NCBI RefSeq assembly: GCF_030247195.1
Contig: NC_080671.1
Span: 415,720,044 to 415,784,043, forward strand
Direction of reading: 5' to 3'
DNA length: 64,000 bases
Source: Topomyia yanbarensis
Lineage: Eukaryota > Arthropoda > Insecta > Diptera > Culicidae
The notes under the pieces: model-generated
Told to the model about the DNA's origin: nothing
Database searches by the model: none
The model's input: only the letters and a program-made list of their open reading frames with translations
Made by a program: the position numbers and the translations under genes
Shown: piece by piece, positions 46,510-58,889 of the stretch
Layout: every line of letters starts with the position of its first letter
How positions within the stretch are numbered: position 1 is the first letter of the stretch

Positions 46510-47080
46510 TCTTTCTTGCTTTTTGCCCTTACCAGTGTGAACCTCCTCAATTATAGTACTGGCTGCGGATTTTGAGGTACTTGACGCAGCTTTTGCCGTT
46601 GTCGATATTTCCTGAGCAGGTTAGACCGTAATGTGCCATTTTTTTACAGAACTGGCACGTATTAGTTTGTCCTTGATACGTGTAAAGAATTCTCTGTGTA
46701 ATGGTACTATCGTATTATGTTTTGTACTGTAGTTCAGATAGGAGAAAATGGATCGATTTTCACTGCAAAAACACTATTTGAAACACCGGGAAGAAGTCGC
46801 TACAGAATGGATTCCATTTCTTCCAAATATGATACGAATCTGCAAGTAAACAGAATGTGATAGAATCCGATAAAGCTGACTTTCAGAAGTCTAACCTCCA
46901 TTGACACCTACAGAAAATGTCCCGCATCTCGAATGCTCGGTATTATGCGATTCATCAATAATCACCGTATTTGACCGGAGCACCATTTCCTGCTTCTGCC
47001 AGTACCTCATCTCGACAGATTACTGTGGCAAAAATTATAGCAACTGTTTCTTTTGTTCTTCAGAGAAGGCATGAAATATA
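46510..47080 (-). pseudogene. Retrotransposon ORF1 relic, family 2, with CCHC knuckle
   Basis: On the minus strand: YTYQGQTNTCQFCKKMAHYG, then LTCSGNIDNGKSCVKYLKI, so a C-x2-C-x4-H-x4-C knuckle (CQFCKKMAHYGLTC) is intact at about 46620-46665. Upstream nucleotide blocks, including TAATCTGTCGAGATGAG (minus strand, about 47010), match the copy at 19270-20050. Stops and frame changes flank the knuckle. The I-clade LINE inserted next to it, splitting the relic from DNA now at 40090. Confidence 0.7.
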
Positions 47081-47330
47081 AAAGTAGCTATTTTTGTCGT
47101 TCGCTTCGCACTGGCTCGGGCAGAAGCAACACGTTTTTTGGATAAAGTCATTTTTGTAACTTTTCATGGGAGGCTTCAGTCCACTAGCAACTCCTCCCTT
47201 TGGATACGTGCCACACGGTGCGGTACGGTAGTCTGTGCATGCATGCTAATCGTTTTACCTGTAAATGTACTGATCTAGCTCTTATCCCGTACCTAAACGA
47301 TTGCTAAACATTGTTGTATAATAGTTATTT

Positions 47331-47629
<299 letters not shown>

Positions 47630-47944
47630 TTGTTGCAAATACAAGATGATTCTAATCAACATCACTCGTTTCTTGGAACGGAGTCCTGGTCACGGCCTGA
47701 TACGTGAAGTCTCCCTCGTAGCTAATAACTGACTAGAATTACTTTCTAGTTAGCCGAATTGATTTGCAGACACAAACATCGACCTGCGATCTCATCAGGT
47801 AAGTAAGCGCTCTTTTCATACAACAAACTCTTTTATTCTTCCTAAAAACATTTAATTCGCCTTAATTAATCACTTCTAACAACAAAACCAATTACTTCTA
47901 ACAACAAAACACTGAAATATGCAAATATGGCAATTGTTGGTTAA

Positions 47945-48216
47945 TGTACAGTTTTATTGGGAAGACATTCAGCAGGTTCAATAAAAACCCCTGAATGAAT
48001 TGAATATCCATTTGATTGCTTATTTGCTAGAGTACACATACATACCGCAAAGTTACCTCGGGATCTGTGTAAGTTTGCGGGTTTTCCGTGTCCATATTTT
48101 TGTCTATAAAAACAACAGTCTGCCCTTTTGTGTAAAGTGTGTTTTACAAGATCTACCTAAATCAAAACAGTAAAAAATGAAAACTGAAAACACCGCCAAC
48201 TAGCCCCGGTCTCCCT
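47945..48216 (+). mobile_element. GGGGAGACC element, right-end fragment
   Basis: Follows the last 290 bp of the 9280-10544 element: AATTTATTGG-like start, CATACATACCGCAAAGTTAC (tract GTATGTATGG...GCCAACTTAC in the full copy), TTTTTGTCTATAAAAACAAC, AAGATCTACCTAAATCAAAA, and the terminus CACCGCCAACTAGCCCCGGT then CTCCC. Left part missing. Confidence 0.75.
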
Positions 48217-51200
48217 TAGTAAGATTACAGTCGCCAATCATATGTTCTTCCTGGAACGTTTAAATCCAAGTTTTCGAGTGATTATGACATTCAATGGTTC
48301 GGTTTTCGACGGGAATACACTGGAAAAAAAATTGGCGGTGGTCAGCTATTTTCGTCCGCGTCCCTTATCACCAATTTTTATTCATCAGCAGTGCTATCTT
48401 TGAAAATGAACCACCTTGGTTGTGCAACTAATTTTTATCCGATATTTTTTAAATGCAAATAATTAAGCAATCTTCATTTCGTTATATTCTGAATTGCACA
48501 TATTTTGTCGTATGTAATTTTAAATGTACTTTCATTTGATGGCATTGTAAGGGACGTAGCCGCCGGTTGATGCCAAACGAGTTGACATTTCTTTAGACTG
48601 AGCAAACTAATTTATTTGTTTGTTTAGTGTTTATTTGACGAACTAGGAAACGAATCCACTGGGTCTTTAATGTGTGTGGGAAATACGCATTGGCTTGTCT
48701 GAGTGAATGACTTTTGAATTATGTATGAGGGTGGAGAATTGACAATTCGCAAGATCAATTTAAATCCAATTACCAATTAGCGACCATCATTTCAACACAA
48801 AAAAAACAAATGTTTTATGGTCATATTTAATAGTTTACTTTTAGTCAATTAACAAATCAGTCAATTATACTGAGCTAAGAATAAGTACGTACTATTTGGA
48901 AACGGGGGGTGTTTGATTAATGCATGATGTTAATATCGTTTAGCAACGCAGCATTTATATTTTTTCTGTTTCGCGTGTTTCGTTTTACGCACGATTGCGC
49001 CATGTATATAGGAAATTCCATAGAACATGAACACTTTTGCGGGTAGCGGCATTAATGTAGTACTACAAAATGAAGGAAAAACTAAAATCATTTGATTCGT
49101 ATTAGTCTAAGGGGAAAAATAACGTGGTAATATGGCATAGAGTTAGTGAGTGATGGGTAATCTTTGCGTGACATTTATGAAATTTATGAATGTTCCACAA
49201 TACCACTTTTAAACTCATTGTTTACGGTCCATTTTACATTGTCGACAACACTCCCGACAGCCGGCTGTCCGGAGTTCAAGTTATTTTCGATGAAACAATC
49301 TCGATAAATGATTAGCCAGAGTTTCAACGCCTAGAACATTTACGTATCCTACAGTCAATAAACTATTCAAACATCTTATGCACGAAAGTATATTCTCAGT
49401 CGCATCGCTTGCTTGAAGCGAATCCTGACTAACAATCCACCCACTACCCAATCCGTGGTACTTATGGGAGTACCACTGAGTCGGGGCTTCCGTTAAGTAA
49501 GTCCCACATCAACACTTCCTTTCTCATCCCAAGTTACGGTAAAGATGGTCGTGGCCCGCAATAGTGGTTCTCAGGCTAAATTCTCGCTTGGACTTGATCA
49601 ATTGTTATTCCTAAACAATGCTCCTCAAGTAGTCTGGCTGGAAATGAGAGTTGTTTGGAAACCGGTACTTTACCCCATAGCGAGATCCAACTCAACTGTG
49701 CAAGTGAACGGAGACAGTTTTTTGATTTTTAAAATTGTTTCGTGTAATCAGCATTGTGTAATCGTGTTTTGGAATAAATAAGTGTGAAAGTGAACATTCG
49801 TGTGTGCCGTGTTGCAATCCGAAATTCGGTTAACAAGAGTCATCAGTCTGCAATCTACGAAGTATACCGTGCTTACGCAACGCAACGCAACGCAACGCAT
49901 ATGCGAATTTGAAAACAAAGGAAATATATTGGTAGTGGATTTTTTATAATCTCGTATCATTTAGGAAAAAGCTAAAATGTCAGATAAATAATTGCAAAAA
50001 AATTTTAAAGCATCCGATGGAGTTTCAAACAACTTTCGATGTCGATACGTCAACAGATGTGCAATTTGAATAACCTAGCCTTTAATAATTATATAATAAA
50101 TATTAAAGTGTTCTTGATTTCCCTACAAACACGTTAGACGATGAATATTTTCCCACAAAGTTTGCGCAAAACCACCACTTACCAAATAGGCAATGTCGAG
50201 TGAGCTAATGGCTGAGCAATATTGGACATCGTCCAAGTATTACAGTGGAAACTGTATGTTACGTATAATGGCCCCAATCCAGCGAGTAAACTAATGCTGA
50301 AAGCCAAAACCCACATTAAACTATTCAGTAAATACAGTACAGTGTAAAATTATCGCAGTCGGCTACTATCATGTAAATCTACGGGGAAGCTTCTAGCAAA
50401 ATTGTGCACATGATGCGGTTAACGAAAACTACACCTTTGGCCACAGTTTATCCATTGCTTCCCTACCTCACTGGCTATGTTTATACATAAACCCGAGAAA
50501 GTGATTGCACCATGAATGGAATTAATTATTATTGCATGAATGCATTATCTACTTTCCGGATAGCCTTCCCCCAGTATCATCTTCGTGTATGCATACTGAT
50601 CCGGACCAAACCGAGTGGTTTCCGACGGTAGGCGTACGATCAATCAACGCATCAAATTAACGCTGACATCAAGGATCTCCCTGTAAACTAAAATGAGCAT
50701 AACCTAGTCGTAATTATTCTTTATAGCCCTCTAGAACCCCCGGAAATTGCCGCCTCCTACATCGCCTCCAACAACGCAGAAGTTTTACATTCCACTCAGA
50801 CGAGTTCCAAAACGATTCAGTTTTTACGCCGGAACGGAAACTGGTTGCGCTCGAACCAGCTGCAGCAGAATCCCGTAAGCGTACTACTGGGAAGTTTACA
50901 CACACCCACATACATGCACATAGCGTACAAACGGAAAACCGGGGGGTACGCTATCTGTAGCAAAAGATATAAATAGCAATAGCAAATAAATAACTGTCAT
51001 TTTTAACCAGCTACTGAAAGCAAAATGGAATATACTCTATTTCGCATTCTGTCGGGATCTCGGCAGAAGAGAAAATCTGCTGCAACGTACTTTTCCCGGG
51101 AAGCAGCATCCGGCAAATTGGCCAGGGTGACCAGAATTGATTGTGCGTTGTTGGAGGACGATTTTGTTCGAACCCTCTGTCTGTTTAAAAAATCCTAACT

Positions 51201-51718
51201 ATTCTCGGTGGAATGCAAATTCACAGCTCCGATCAGTCTGATAACCCTGTAAATCGAAATTTATGATATCTGCCAAGCTATTACCGTATCTGGCCAACTT
51301 CGTTCTTCCGTCAAGATTGAATGTATTCTAACTTGCAGCAGCAAGAAGTGGCAGTTGAAAAAGACGCTGCGAGTCCGTTGCGTTGAAATCATGTTTTAAG
51401 ATATATACTATTGTATAAAAGCAAAAGTAACTCGAAATGAGATACATGATGAAAACAACAAGGGATATGAGTTTACGAAATATGGAGTTAGCAGTGCTAT
51501 CCCTATTTAATGACTCTGATTCAAAATACCATGTATACCCAAACTACAGTATGTACAAACGACAATCAGATTTCTTTGTGCCATATCTATAAACAGGTTG
51601 CAAGCTACGGAAAACCCAGCGCGAATGTTATTAACAAAAACAACACACAAGCTTAACCATTGTATCTATTGTCCAACTATTGTCTATTGTATTTGAGTAA
51701 CAACCGGTACTAACAATG
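48217..51718. other. Mostly unassigned DNA with small repeats
   Basis: 48986-49048 resembles the arm of the palindrome at 55923-56001 (ATGTATATAGGAAATTCCAT, then AGAACATG). 49874-49898 is an (AACGC)5 microsatellite. No frame shows a protein family. The 49200-51400 part has few repeats and may be single-copy host DNA. Confidence 0.4.
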
Positions 51719-52190
51719 CACAGTGGTCCAGAATGTGAATTTAGCAGGAATTTAAACTTTTTGCTAAAATTAATTGACTTAGCCTAACAATACATTTGCC
51801 AAAGTTGCAACGCCCTTCTTTTTGTTTCAATAGATGCTAGGGTGGTATTAATTTTAGCAATATTTAAAATTGAACTTCTCAACGGTTCGAGATAGAGCTT
51901 TACTGTCTTCGATGAAGTTGTAGAGCAGCGCATTAAAGACACATTTGCTGAAGGTTATTTTAGTATAATATAAAAACTACAAAAGTTATCGAATTAAACC
52001 CGTTTTTCAAGGAACACCCTAAAGCATGCATTTGGATTTCTCGTTCAATGGAAATTATAAAAGCTAGAGCTTGCAAGCTTTTATAATTTCCATTGAACGA
52101 GAAATCCAAATGCATGCTTTATGGTGTTCCTTGAAAAACGGGTTTAATTCGATAACTTTCGTAGTTTTTATATTATACTAAAATAACCTT
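51719..52190 (+). repeat. Left arm of an inverted pair around a 3.4-kb nest
   Basis: Starts GCACAGTGGTCCAGAATGTG. The partner at 54770-55115 ends with the complement (reverse complement begins GCACAGTTATCCAGAATGCA). Both arms share AATTTAGCAGGAATTT, GACTTAGCC or AACTTAGCC, CTTCTTTTTGTT, TAGGGTGGT and GAAGTTGTAGA in the same order. The interior has accumulated further insertions. Confidence 0.65.
51951..52190. repeat. Near-perfect 115-bp hairpin (113/115), 10-nt loop
   Basis: Arms 51951-52065 and 52076-52190 are reverse complements with two mismatches (an A/G at the ACAAAAGTT/AACTTTCGT pair and a C/A in CACCCTAAAG/CTTTATGGTG). The loop is 52066-52075. The arm sequence AAACCCGTTTTTCAAGGAAC resembles pieces at 54035 and 54760. 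No coding content. A transcript across it would fold into a long double-stranded stem. Confidence 0.95.
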
Positions 52191-52342
52191 TTGACAACTT
52201 GAAGATTATTTTAGGGTGCATAATTTCCTTTAAATCACCAACTACTAAACTTTTTTCGTTTCAAAGTTATGAGAACTTTTTTATAAAAAAAAAAATAACA
52301 TTTTCAAATAGCATTATCTTCAATTATGGCACTTAACATTAA

Positions 52343-53298
52343 CCCTAGAACGTTGCACTTGCGTTTTCCACCCTAGATCGTTGCACTGGGGTACAAATGT
52401 ACCCCACGCTTTGATTGCAATTTTTGCAAGTAAAAATGCAAACAAAAGAACATAATTTTCTTCGTTTTTTAATTGCGAAAACAGCTGTGTAAGTGAAAGT
52501 ACGGAATTTATTGAATCAATGATATATAAATTGGTTTGAACAAAAAAATGAAAAAATAGCGGCTTTGACTTTTCTTTACAAAAATAACTATAACTTTGCG
52601 AATTTTCAACAGATTTGATAAAAATCAAATGACATTAAAAGTTGAAGGAATGGTCTAGAAACGGTATAAAAGGGAATTTCGATATTTTGGAAAAAGTGCA
52701 GTTATTTGGAAGAGTGAAAGTTTAAAAATCGGGTTTGGAAAATACCACGAAAGTGGGTGAAAATTAAAATGAATCAAATATTTCTGACCAGTAAGACATT
52801 GGAAACGCGCAACGTTGCTGTTACAGCAGTTACTGTGTGCAAATTATACTTGCGAGCCATTGTTTTAAAAAACTATAAAAAATAAACAATTAAAAATCAG
52901 CGAAAATGGTAAAGACTTTTTCTCTACTTCAAAATTAAAATAAATTAATTGAATAAATGATTAAAAACGATTATACAATACTAACTGATACTTACGTAGT
53001 AAAACAACCAGTATTTAAACTGGTATTGTCACGAGTCACATTTCCACTGACAGCACTAAACCTGACGAAACGCTAACGGCAACCATACACTGGGGTACAA
53101 ATTGTTCCCACGCCAACTTTGACACCTGCTTCCACAAAGGTTATAAGCAAACTGGCTATACCATCTTTTCTTATTCTTACTAGGATCTCTAAATTGAATT
53201 ATGGTTAGGGTCCCAAGTCGATAAATGCTAAATTCTCGTCTTCACACGGCTCCAAAGAAGGCGTGGGGTACATTTGTACCCAGTGCAACGTTCTAGGG
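52343..53298. mobile_element. piggyBac-type MITE, 956 bp, TTAA-flanked
   Basis: Left end CCCTAGAACGTTGCACT, right end its reverse complement, AGTGCAACGTTCTAGGG, each bordered outside by TTAA (52339-52342 and 53299-53302). CCCTAGA plus TTAA matches the piggyBac family. The left end is doubled: CCCTAGATCGTTGCACT recurs 26-28 bp inside. Next to both ends is the palindrome GGGGTACAAATGTACCCC (left) or GGGTACAAATGTACCC (right), then a GTGGGG/CCCCAC block. No transposase; the interior is A+T-rich, so it is non-autonomous. Confidence 0.92.
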
Positions 53299-53439
53299 TT
53301 AAATACCGATGAAATAGCATGTTTTGTAGTATGCCACCAAAAATAGCAAATGCGATATTTTTTATATCTTGCAATATTCACTCAAAAATAGTGAATTTTT
53401 AGTAAAAAGTATAAATAAATTTCTATCTTGACCAAGCAT

Positions 53440-53915
53440 AAGTCTGCGCTAAAAAAGTTCAAATTTGTATTCTGTATTCCTAGTTTTAAGATAGTTGTAA
53501 TTTTACCTCTTTGTTAAAACTATTGTCCCCCATCTTGTAAATAGAATTGTATCCCTAGTCTTAAAACACCTGCGAATTTTCTCATAAATATTTGTTCCCC
53601 CTTTTGTGTACCAAACTATATTGTTAGTTTTAAGATAACTGTAAATATTTCCTAAAAATTATTACTATTGAATTCCTTGTTTTAAAATTTTTTCATAAAA
53701 AAATCTTTCGCCCCCTCTCTTGTATATAGAATCTTATTTCTAGTCTTAAGATAGCTGTAAAATTTTTCTTTTTTAAAAAAATATTTCAACATTGTAACCT
53801 CCTAGTTTTAAAATATACAAAATGTAAAAACAAAAGAATTTGGCACCGCCAAGCTAACGCATTTGTGCCTATCAAATAAACGAAATGAATAAAAAAAAAA
53901 AAAATAAATAAATTT
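53440..53915 (+). pseudogene. 3' UTR end of a related LINE, with tandem units
   Basis: Ends with GGCACCGCCAAGCTAACGCA, TTTGTGCC, TATCAAATAAACGAAATG and an A-rich tail, the same 3' architecture as the I LINE at 40111 (hairpin plus TCAAATAAAC). Upstream, TAGT(T/C)TTAAGATA(G/A)(C/T)TGTAA-type blocks repeat at about 53482, 53632 and 53740 with CCCCC(A/T)TCTTGTA-type blocks between, i.e. degenerate 3' UTR repeat units. 5'-truncated, no ORF. Confidence 0.7.
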
Positions 53916-54769
53916 CTAAATTTCTAAGAAGCTAGATGTTCGGTACATTAGGACAAATTGTTCTCCTTCAAAATATCTGAAAATATTTCTAAAGTGTACC
54001 AATGAAAAATCAAAACTGCAAAAGTTATACAAAGAAAACCATTTTTCAAGAAACACTATATTTTTTTAGTAATTTTCTTATAAAATGAAAAGTACACGAC
54101 ATAAAGTTGCAATGTCTTCGACAAAGTTTTTTAAGTTTTATTTTGTTCAATTTTCTGCAAGACAGCGAAACTGTATCTCGAACCATTAAAAAGTTATTTT
54201 TTGATTAAAAAAATAGAACCACCCTACTCACTATTTAAATTAATAGAAAAGTATTGTAAAGTGCAATATTTTATCATAAAAACGAAACTATATTTGTTAT
54301 GTTGTCTACCGTGAAAGTAATTTAAAGGGTCAATTCATGAAAAACCAAATTTTTAATATATCTTTTTCAGTTTTCATTTTTTTTTCCTATCTATCCTTCA
54401 GATGTTTTTGAGAGTTTTTGAAGACACACATTTTCTTCTAGCACACTAAAACTCTAGTTTTTATTATTCAAAAGATACAAGCACTTAATCAATCAATAAT
54501 AATCAATTTTATTAAATTTTAAAAAATATCGTATTCGCCATTTATAAATTATAAATCTAATCATGACCTTTTTTATGGTCCAAAAAGAGTTATCTTTTAT
54601 TTGCCCCAATGAGTTGTTATTGTTATGCAAAAACACATTTTTGGCGAAAAGTGCTCATAACTTTTTAACGAAAATAGTTAGATGGGTGGTGAAACAAATT
54701 ATTCGCCTTAAATCAATCTTAAAGTTATCCGAAGACTACTTCAGTTTTAAATCAATACCGCAAAAGTTA
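53916..54769. other. Degenerate repeat fragments
   Basis: Contains variants of GACAAAGTTTTTTAAGTT, AACCATTAAAAAGTTA, TAGAACCACCCTA and AAAACCATTTTTCAAGAAAC that also occur in the arms of the 51719/55115 pair. A 71-codon frame at 54563-54778 looks accidental. Confidence 0.4.
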
Positions 54770-55115
54770 TTTGAATAAAACAGTTTTTCTAAGAATCACT
54801 AAGGAACACCATAACTTTCTATTTCATATTTTCTGTAAAGTAAAAAGCATGACAGATAGAGCTTAGGTGTATTCATCAAACTTTTCCAAAATTTGTCGTT
54901 CTACAACTTCGTTGAAGGTCATTTGGCTCTAACTAGAATGATTAAAAAGTTAATTTTTTATCTTGATAAAATTAGAACCACCCTAACTGTTGTTTTAACA
55001 AAAAGAAGGAGCTCACAAACTATGAAAACTTTTCCAAAGACTTAATATGGCTAAGTTGTTCATTTTTAGTAAAATCTCAAAATTCCTGCTAAATTTGCAT
55101 TCTGGATAACTGTGC
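54770..55115 (-). repeat. Right arm of the inverted pair around 51.7-55.1 kb
   Basis: Reverse orientation partner of 51719-52190, ending CTGGATAACTGTGC. More diverged than the hairpin inside the left arm. Confidence 0.65.
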
Positions 55116-55261
55116 AATGGTAGCTCATTCTACTAAACCGATAATCAGCATCGCCAAAGAAGAAGCAAACAAAGTAAACGAGTTACATTCACAGAATCAC
55201 TAAACGGAAACCTAAAACTATATAATAACTTACCGCAAACAGCATGATATTATACGCTATG

Positions 55262-55290
55262 AGCCGTGTCAAATAAACGAAATAAAAAAA
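55262..55290 (+). repeat. Possible third LINE 3' tail
   Basis: GCCGTGTCAAATAAACGAAA, then TAAAAAAA, closely resembles the tail at 53876-53900 (TCAAATAAACGAAATGAATA) but lacks the GGCACC stem before it. Flanks CATGATATTA (55243) and CATGATGTTA (55291) might be a diverged target-site duplication. Confidence 0.4.
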
Positions 55291-55557
55291 CATGATGTTA
55301 GAGGATTTTAAACTACTTTTGAGAATATTTCAACTCGCCGATTAGAGAAAACTAGTGCATTGTTAACTTTCCATATTAGGTTCTTCACAGAAAAATGTTA
55401 ACCTTACTTTTCTTGACAATCCACTAGTACTGTTTACATGGATTTAGAAAAATTTTGAGGACGACTAGATGCGCTCGACGCAAATTGTAAAGCATATTTC
55501 GAAGTCAATGTACACAGTACAAGCGAACTGTCAAAACTGAACATTCGAAATCATCTA

Positions 55558-55598
55558 TGACGTCAGCGTAAAGTATTGAATACTTTACGCTGACGTCA
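55558..55598. repeat. Perfect 41-bp palindrome with TGACGTCA ends
   Basis: Twenty bases (TGACGTCAGCGTAAAGTATT), a central G, then the exact complement. TGACGTCA is the CRE/ATF consensus, present at both ends. Embedded in the 55379-56173 element. Confidence 0.97.
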
Positions 55599-55922
55599 CA
55601 AATGAACTTGTGTGTTCATTTTTGTCAGTATGCTTGTATTGTTTACATGGACTTAAAAAAATTCTTTGCGATTTGCTACAAGCGAATCCAGTCGTCAAAA
55701 AAAAATTTTAAGTCCATGTAAACAGTACAAGTGAACCGTTAAGAAAAGTGAGGTTAACTGTGTCAATAAAAAACCTAATTCAGTACTTTACGGTGACGTC
55801 ACAAATGAACTCGAGTGTTCATTATTGACAGTTCACTTGTACTGCTTCGAGCGAATATAGTCGTCCACAACATTTCCATGTAAACAATACTTGTGAACTG
55901 TCAAAAAGTGAGCGAATACTTT

Positions 55923-56001
55923 ACTGCCGTAATACGCATATTTGTCCCATGTTCTATGGGATTCCCTATATACATGTGACAATTATGCGTATAACGGCAG
56001 T
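55923..56001. repeat. Palindrome with ACTGCCGT arms
   Basis: Arms of about 30 bp (ACTGCCGTAATACGCATATT... and ...ATTATGCGTATAACGGCAGT) with about three mismatches around a 19-bp centre. A relative of one arm is at 48986-49048, so it is an independent small repeat nested in the larger element. Confidence 0.8.
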
Positions 56002-56186
56002 TTACGATAACGTCACAAATGAACTCGAGTGTTCATTTTTGACAGTTGGCTGTACAACTAAGAAAAAATCTTTGCGCTTTGCCTTGAGCGAATCTAGTCG
56101 CCTACAATTTTTTTCTAAGTCCATGTAAACAGTGCAAGTGAACTGTCAAGAAAAATGAGGTCAGTAAAGAACCTAATAACAACTTA

Positions 56187-56387
56187 GGGTAAAATGCCCA
56201 TTTTCACCATATTAGGACTATTTCATTCATTACTCGGCCTATAAACGAAGAATTGACATCAACGGCTTTGCTTTATTATTAGGAACAAATATAATACACA
56301 AACACCATGAAAATGGTAAAATGCTCGTGCTTGGAGGCTACGAAAAGTCGAATCGAGTGCCCCAATTGTAGCCCTACCATTTTACCC
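56187..56387. repeat. Short MITE-like repeat with GGGTAAAATG ends
   Basis: GGGTAAAATGCCCATTTTCA on the left and CTACCATTTTACCC on the right (reverse complement GGGTAAAATGGTAG). Similar terminus at 1120-1150. Located 11 bases after the preceding element. Confidence 0.55.
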
Positions 56388-58889
56388 AAAGCATTGAACA
56401 AAGATGACAGATGCTGCTCTATCCAACGGCTTCAAATGGGTAGGGTGATAATAGAAACATTGTAAAAATAAGCTCATCACCCCATTTTATTTTAATGATA
56501 TACCAACCACCCGATAGAATCGATGTAAACCCAGTTTGTGTGTTGGCAGCTCTCCGGTCGAACTGACTCGAAACGTGGCCGACACGATGCGCTTCGCGCG
56601 CTCCATTTGCCCGGAAGCGATGCTCCTTTTTGGGATTTCTGCTGCTGGAACAAAAATGCGGCCTGCTGTACCCAGCCCCGAAGGGTTTTTTATTTGAATA
56701 TATGCTGTACGTGCTGCTCAAGCTAAAGACCGATTCCTCGTGGGACTCTTACTCAACTGCTACAGATTGAAAGCTTCTTCGCACCAAAAAGGTATAAATG
56801 CCACTGCAACCGGCAGGCAGGATCGAAAGTGGGATTCGGAACAGCTTTCGTAACGAAGATAAATGTGCTCACCAGGGACGGATGATTCGCTGAGCGATTG
56901 CCTGTTGATTTGCGATAATTTGCTACTTTATACTACCGTTTTGCACCAGTCACGGCGGCGCGGTTGCCTCTGGTGGATTCGAGCTTTTTGTAGAAAATTT
57001 AAAATACATGCACCATGAGACGTTCATTTATCATGCAACCTAGTATTCAGTAACTTCAGATTCTGCTTGAGTATAACAAGTTATGGAGTGTCTCATGAGC
57101 GAGTTAATCACACCCACTGACTGTCTGCTGAAAGAAAATAAAAGATGAGTGGGTTATGTCAGAGACGTAACCGCAGTGAAGTAGAATACACTTGAATCTG
57201 TTGATTTGAATGCTGCAAATCTTTATTATTAATTTAATAAAATCAGATGAGCCCCGTTGATCTAGCGTAAAGCTTTACTACGGTTTTATCAGCGACGATG
57301 GTTGCCAACTTTTTTACGACCCATAATGATTGTGGTTAAATTTTGTCTTTCTCTAAATTTTGAAACCATCCCTATTTTAACCACAGTTGTTAACACCAGC
57401 TTGACAATGATATCCAATTAGGAGTCGTTGAACGAACGTCCAATGTACAAAATTAGCATAGAATGATAAAGTGTTCGAATGATGTTCAAATGAATATTGA
57501 ATTAAGGACTTTGTTATGTACCAGGGGAGGAGGAGACAAAGAAATTCGTGACAATTCGTTCCATGTCAGTGGTGGTGGTTTTTTCGCCAAAAACGTGCGA
57601 AAAATCATTCACGCGAAAACGGTAGAGCGTACGGCAATGATGTCTTCTGGGATGTTTTATGATGAGCCAAGACCTTCATTTAAATGATAAAGTTATAGTG
57701 ATTAAACCCTCTTGAAGTGATATATTTGATACAAATTTTTTCAAAGTATGGAAAACAAGATGAAATCTTCAAAAATGTTAAATTCGCGAAAGCAATTTCC
57801 ACAACTTTTCCAAGGACATTCGCTCATCTCTTATACCAAAAATATATTTGTTTGAAAAGTCTCACTTATGGGAGGATTAATAAAAAATCATAGCACCAAA
57901 TTACAAACCTTGCCATTTTTGACGAGTAGTCCGAGATCACTATTGACGTAAACTCAGCCGTTTCCACGTTAACAACAAATCACCATTAGAAATATGTTAT
58001 TTTTCAAAAATTATCAAATTGCTTTGAACATACACGAGGTAAGCCATTGTTATAATATGGAAAGTTGTTCATTTTTTTACGGAACATATTGAACTTGTCA
58101 GAATGTTATTTAAAAAGTTATATTAAAGAATTGGTTTTAAAGGGATCATCCACAAACAACCAGCAATAATTTTAGCGATATTAAAGATAAAGACCTTGAG
58201 TCTTTAGCAATGTTGTTTGCAAAAGTTTGCTCTACAACTTTGCCGAAGACATAATTTTTAAATATGCACTTGCAAAAAATGTTGGTAAATATATCTCACT
58301 TTTAGGGAGATTAATCATTAAACTACTAACGCACAATGAAAGGGATTGTAATGTCCACGAATTCGTCCGAAGACGTCATTGACACAATTTTAACGATTTA
58401 GGCATAATTAATTGATCGCACGATTTTAGCAAAAAAACCTGCAGTACATAATGGGAAAAAGTCTCAATTTTAGGCAGTTTTTGCATTAGTCCCTAATGGA
58501 GAAAACTTCTTCGTAGTCCGTATTTAGACTAAATTCAGGCTTTATTCTAATGCACAAAAAATGTCTATGTACTCGTTACACTTACCTGTACTCCCACTGC
58601 GCCGTTAAATTTAAATTACGCAGTTGTTAGCAAAACTAAATGTCCTCCAAGTTGGGCTTGCGTAAATCTGTAGCCAACCTGTTTGGTACGACTCAGTACA
58701 AAAGAAATTTTACAAGTATTCAAAGAAAAGCCAGTAGCATGTGTAACTATTTTAAATGTTTTAAAGGATTCTAATGATGCCAAAAAACCTAAAAATTGAA
58801 ACCAAAACAAAGAATTCAAGAACCAAAAATAAGGTTGGGCAATCAACACGGCACGAAAACATGGTATTTTCTGTATCTTGCAAAAAAAA
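56388..58889. other. Mostly unassigned DNA
   Basis: 56540-56980 is more G+C-rich and may be single-copy host DNA. The 100-codon minus-strand frame at 56419-56721 shows no family. 58140-58330 contains a CTCTACAACTTTGCCGAAGA block of the dispersed repeat seen at 31230, 51912 and 62266. Confidence 0.35.

Larger units (their letters stand above)
55379..56173. mobile_element. 795-bp nested-palindrome element, TA-flanked
   Basis: Left end GGTTCTTCACAGAAAAAT, right end AAGAACC (reverse complement GGTTCTTTACTGACC), with TA outside both (55377-55378 and 56174-56175). Both arms carry CTGTTTACATGGA(C/T)TTAG and a GAC(A/G)ACTAG or GGCGACTAG block, and the middle contains further partial copies of the arm in both orientations (about 55630-55770 and 55830-55920). 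Four ACGTCA sites lie at about 55560, 55592, 55795 and 56013. No coding content. Confidence 0.8.
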
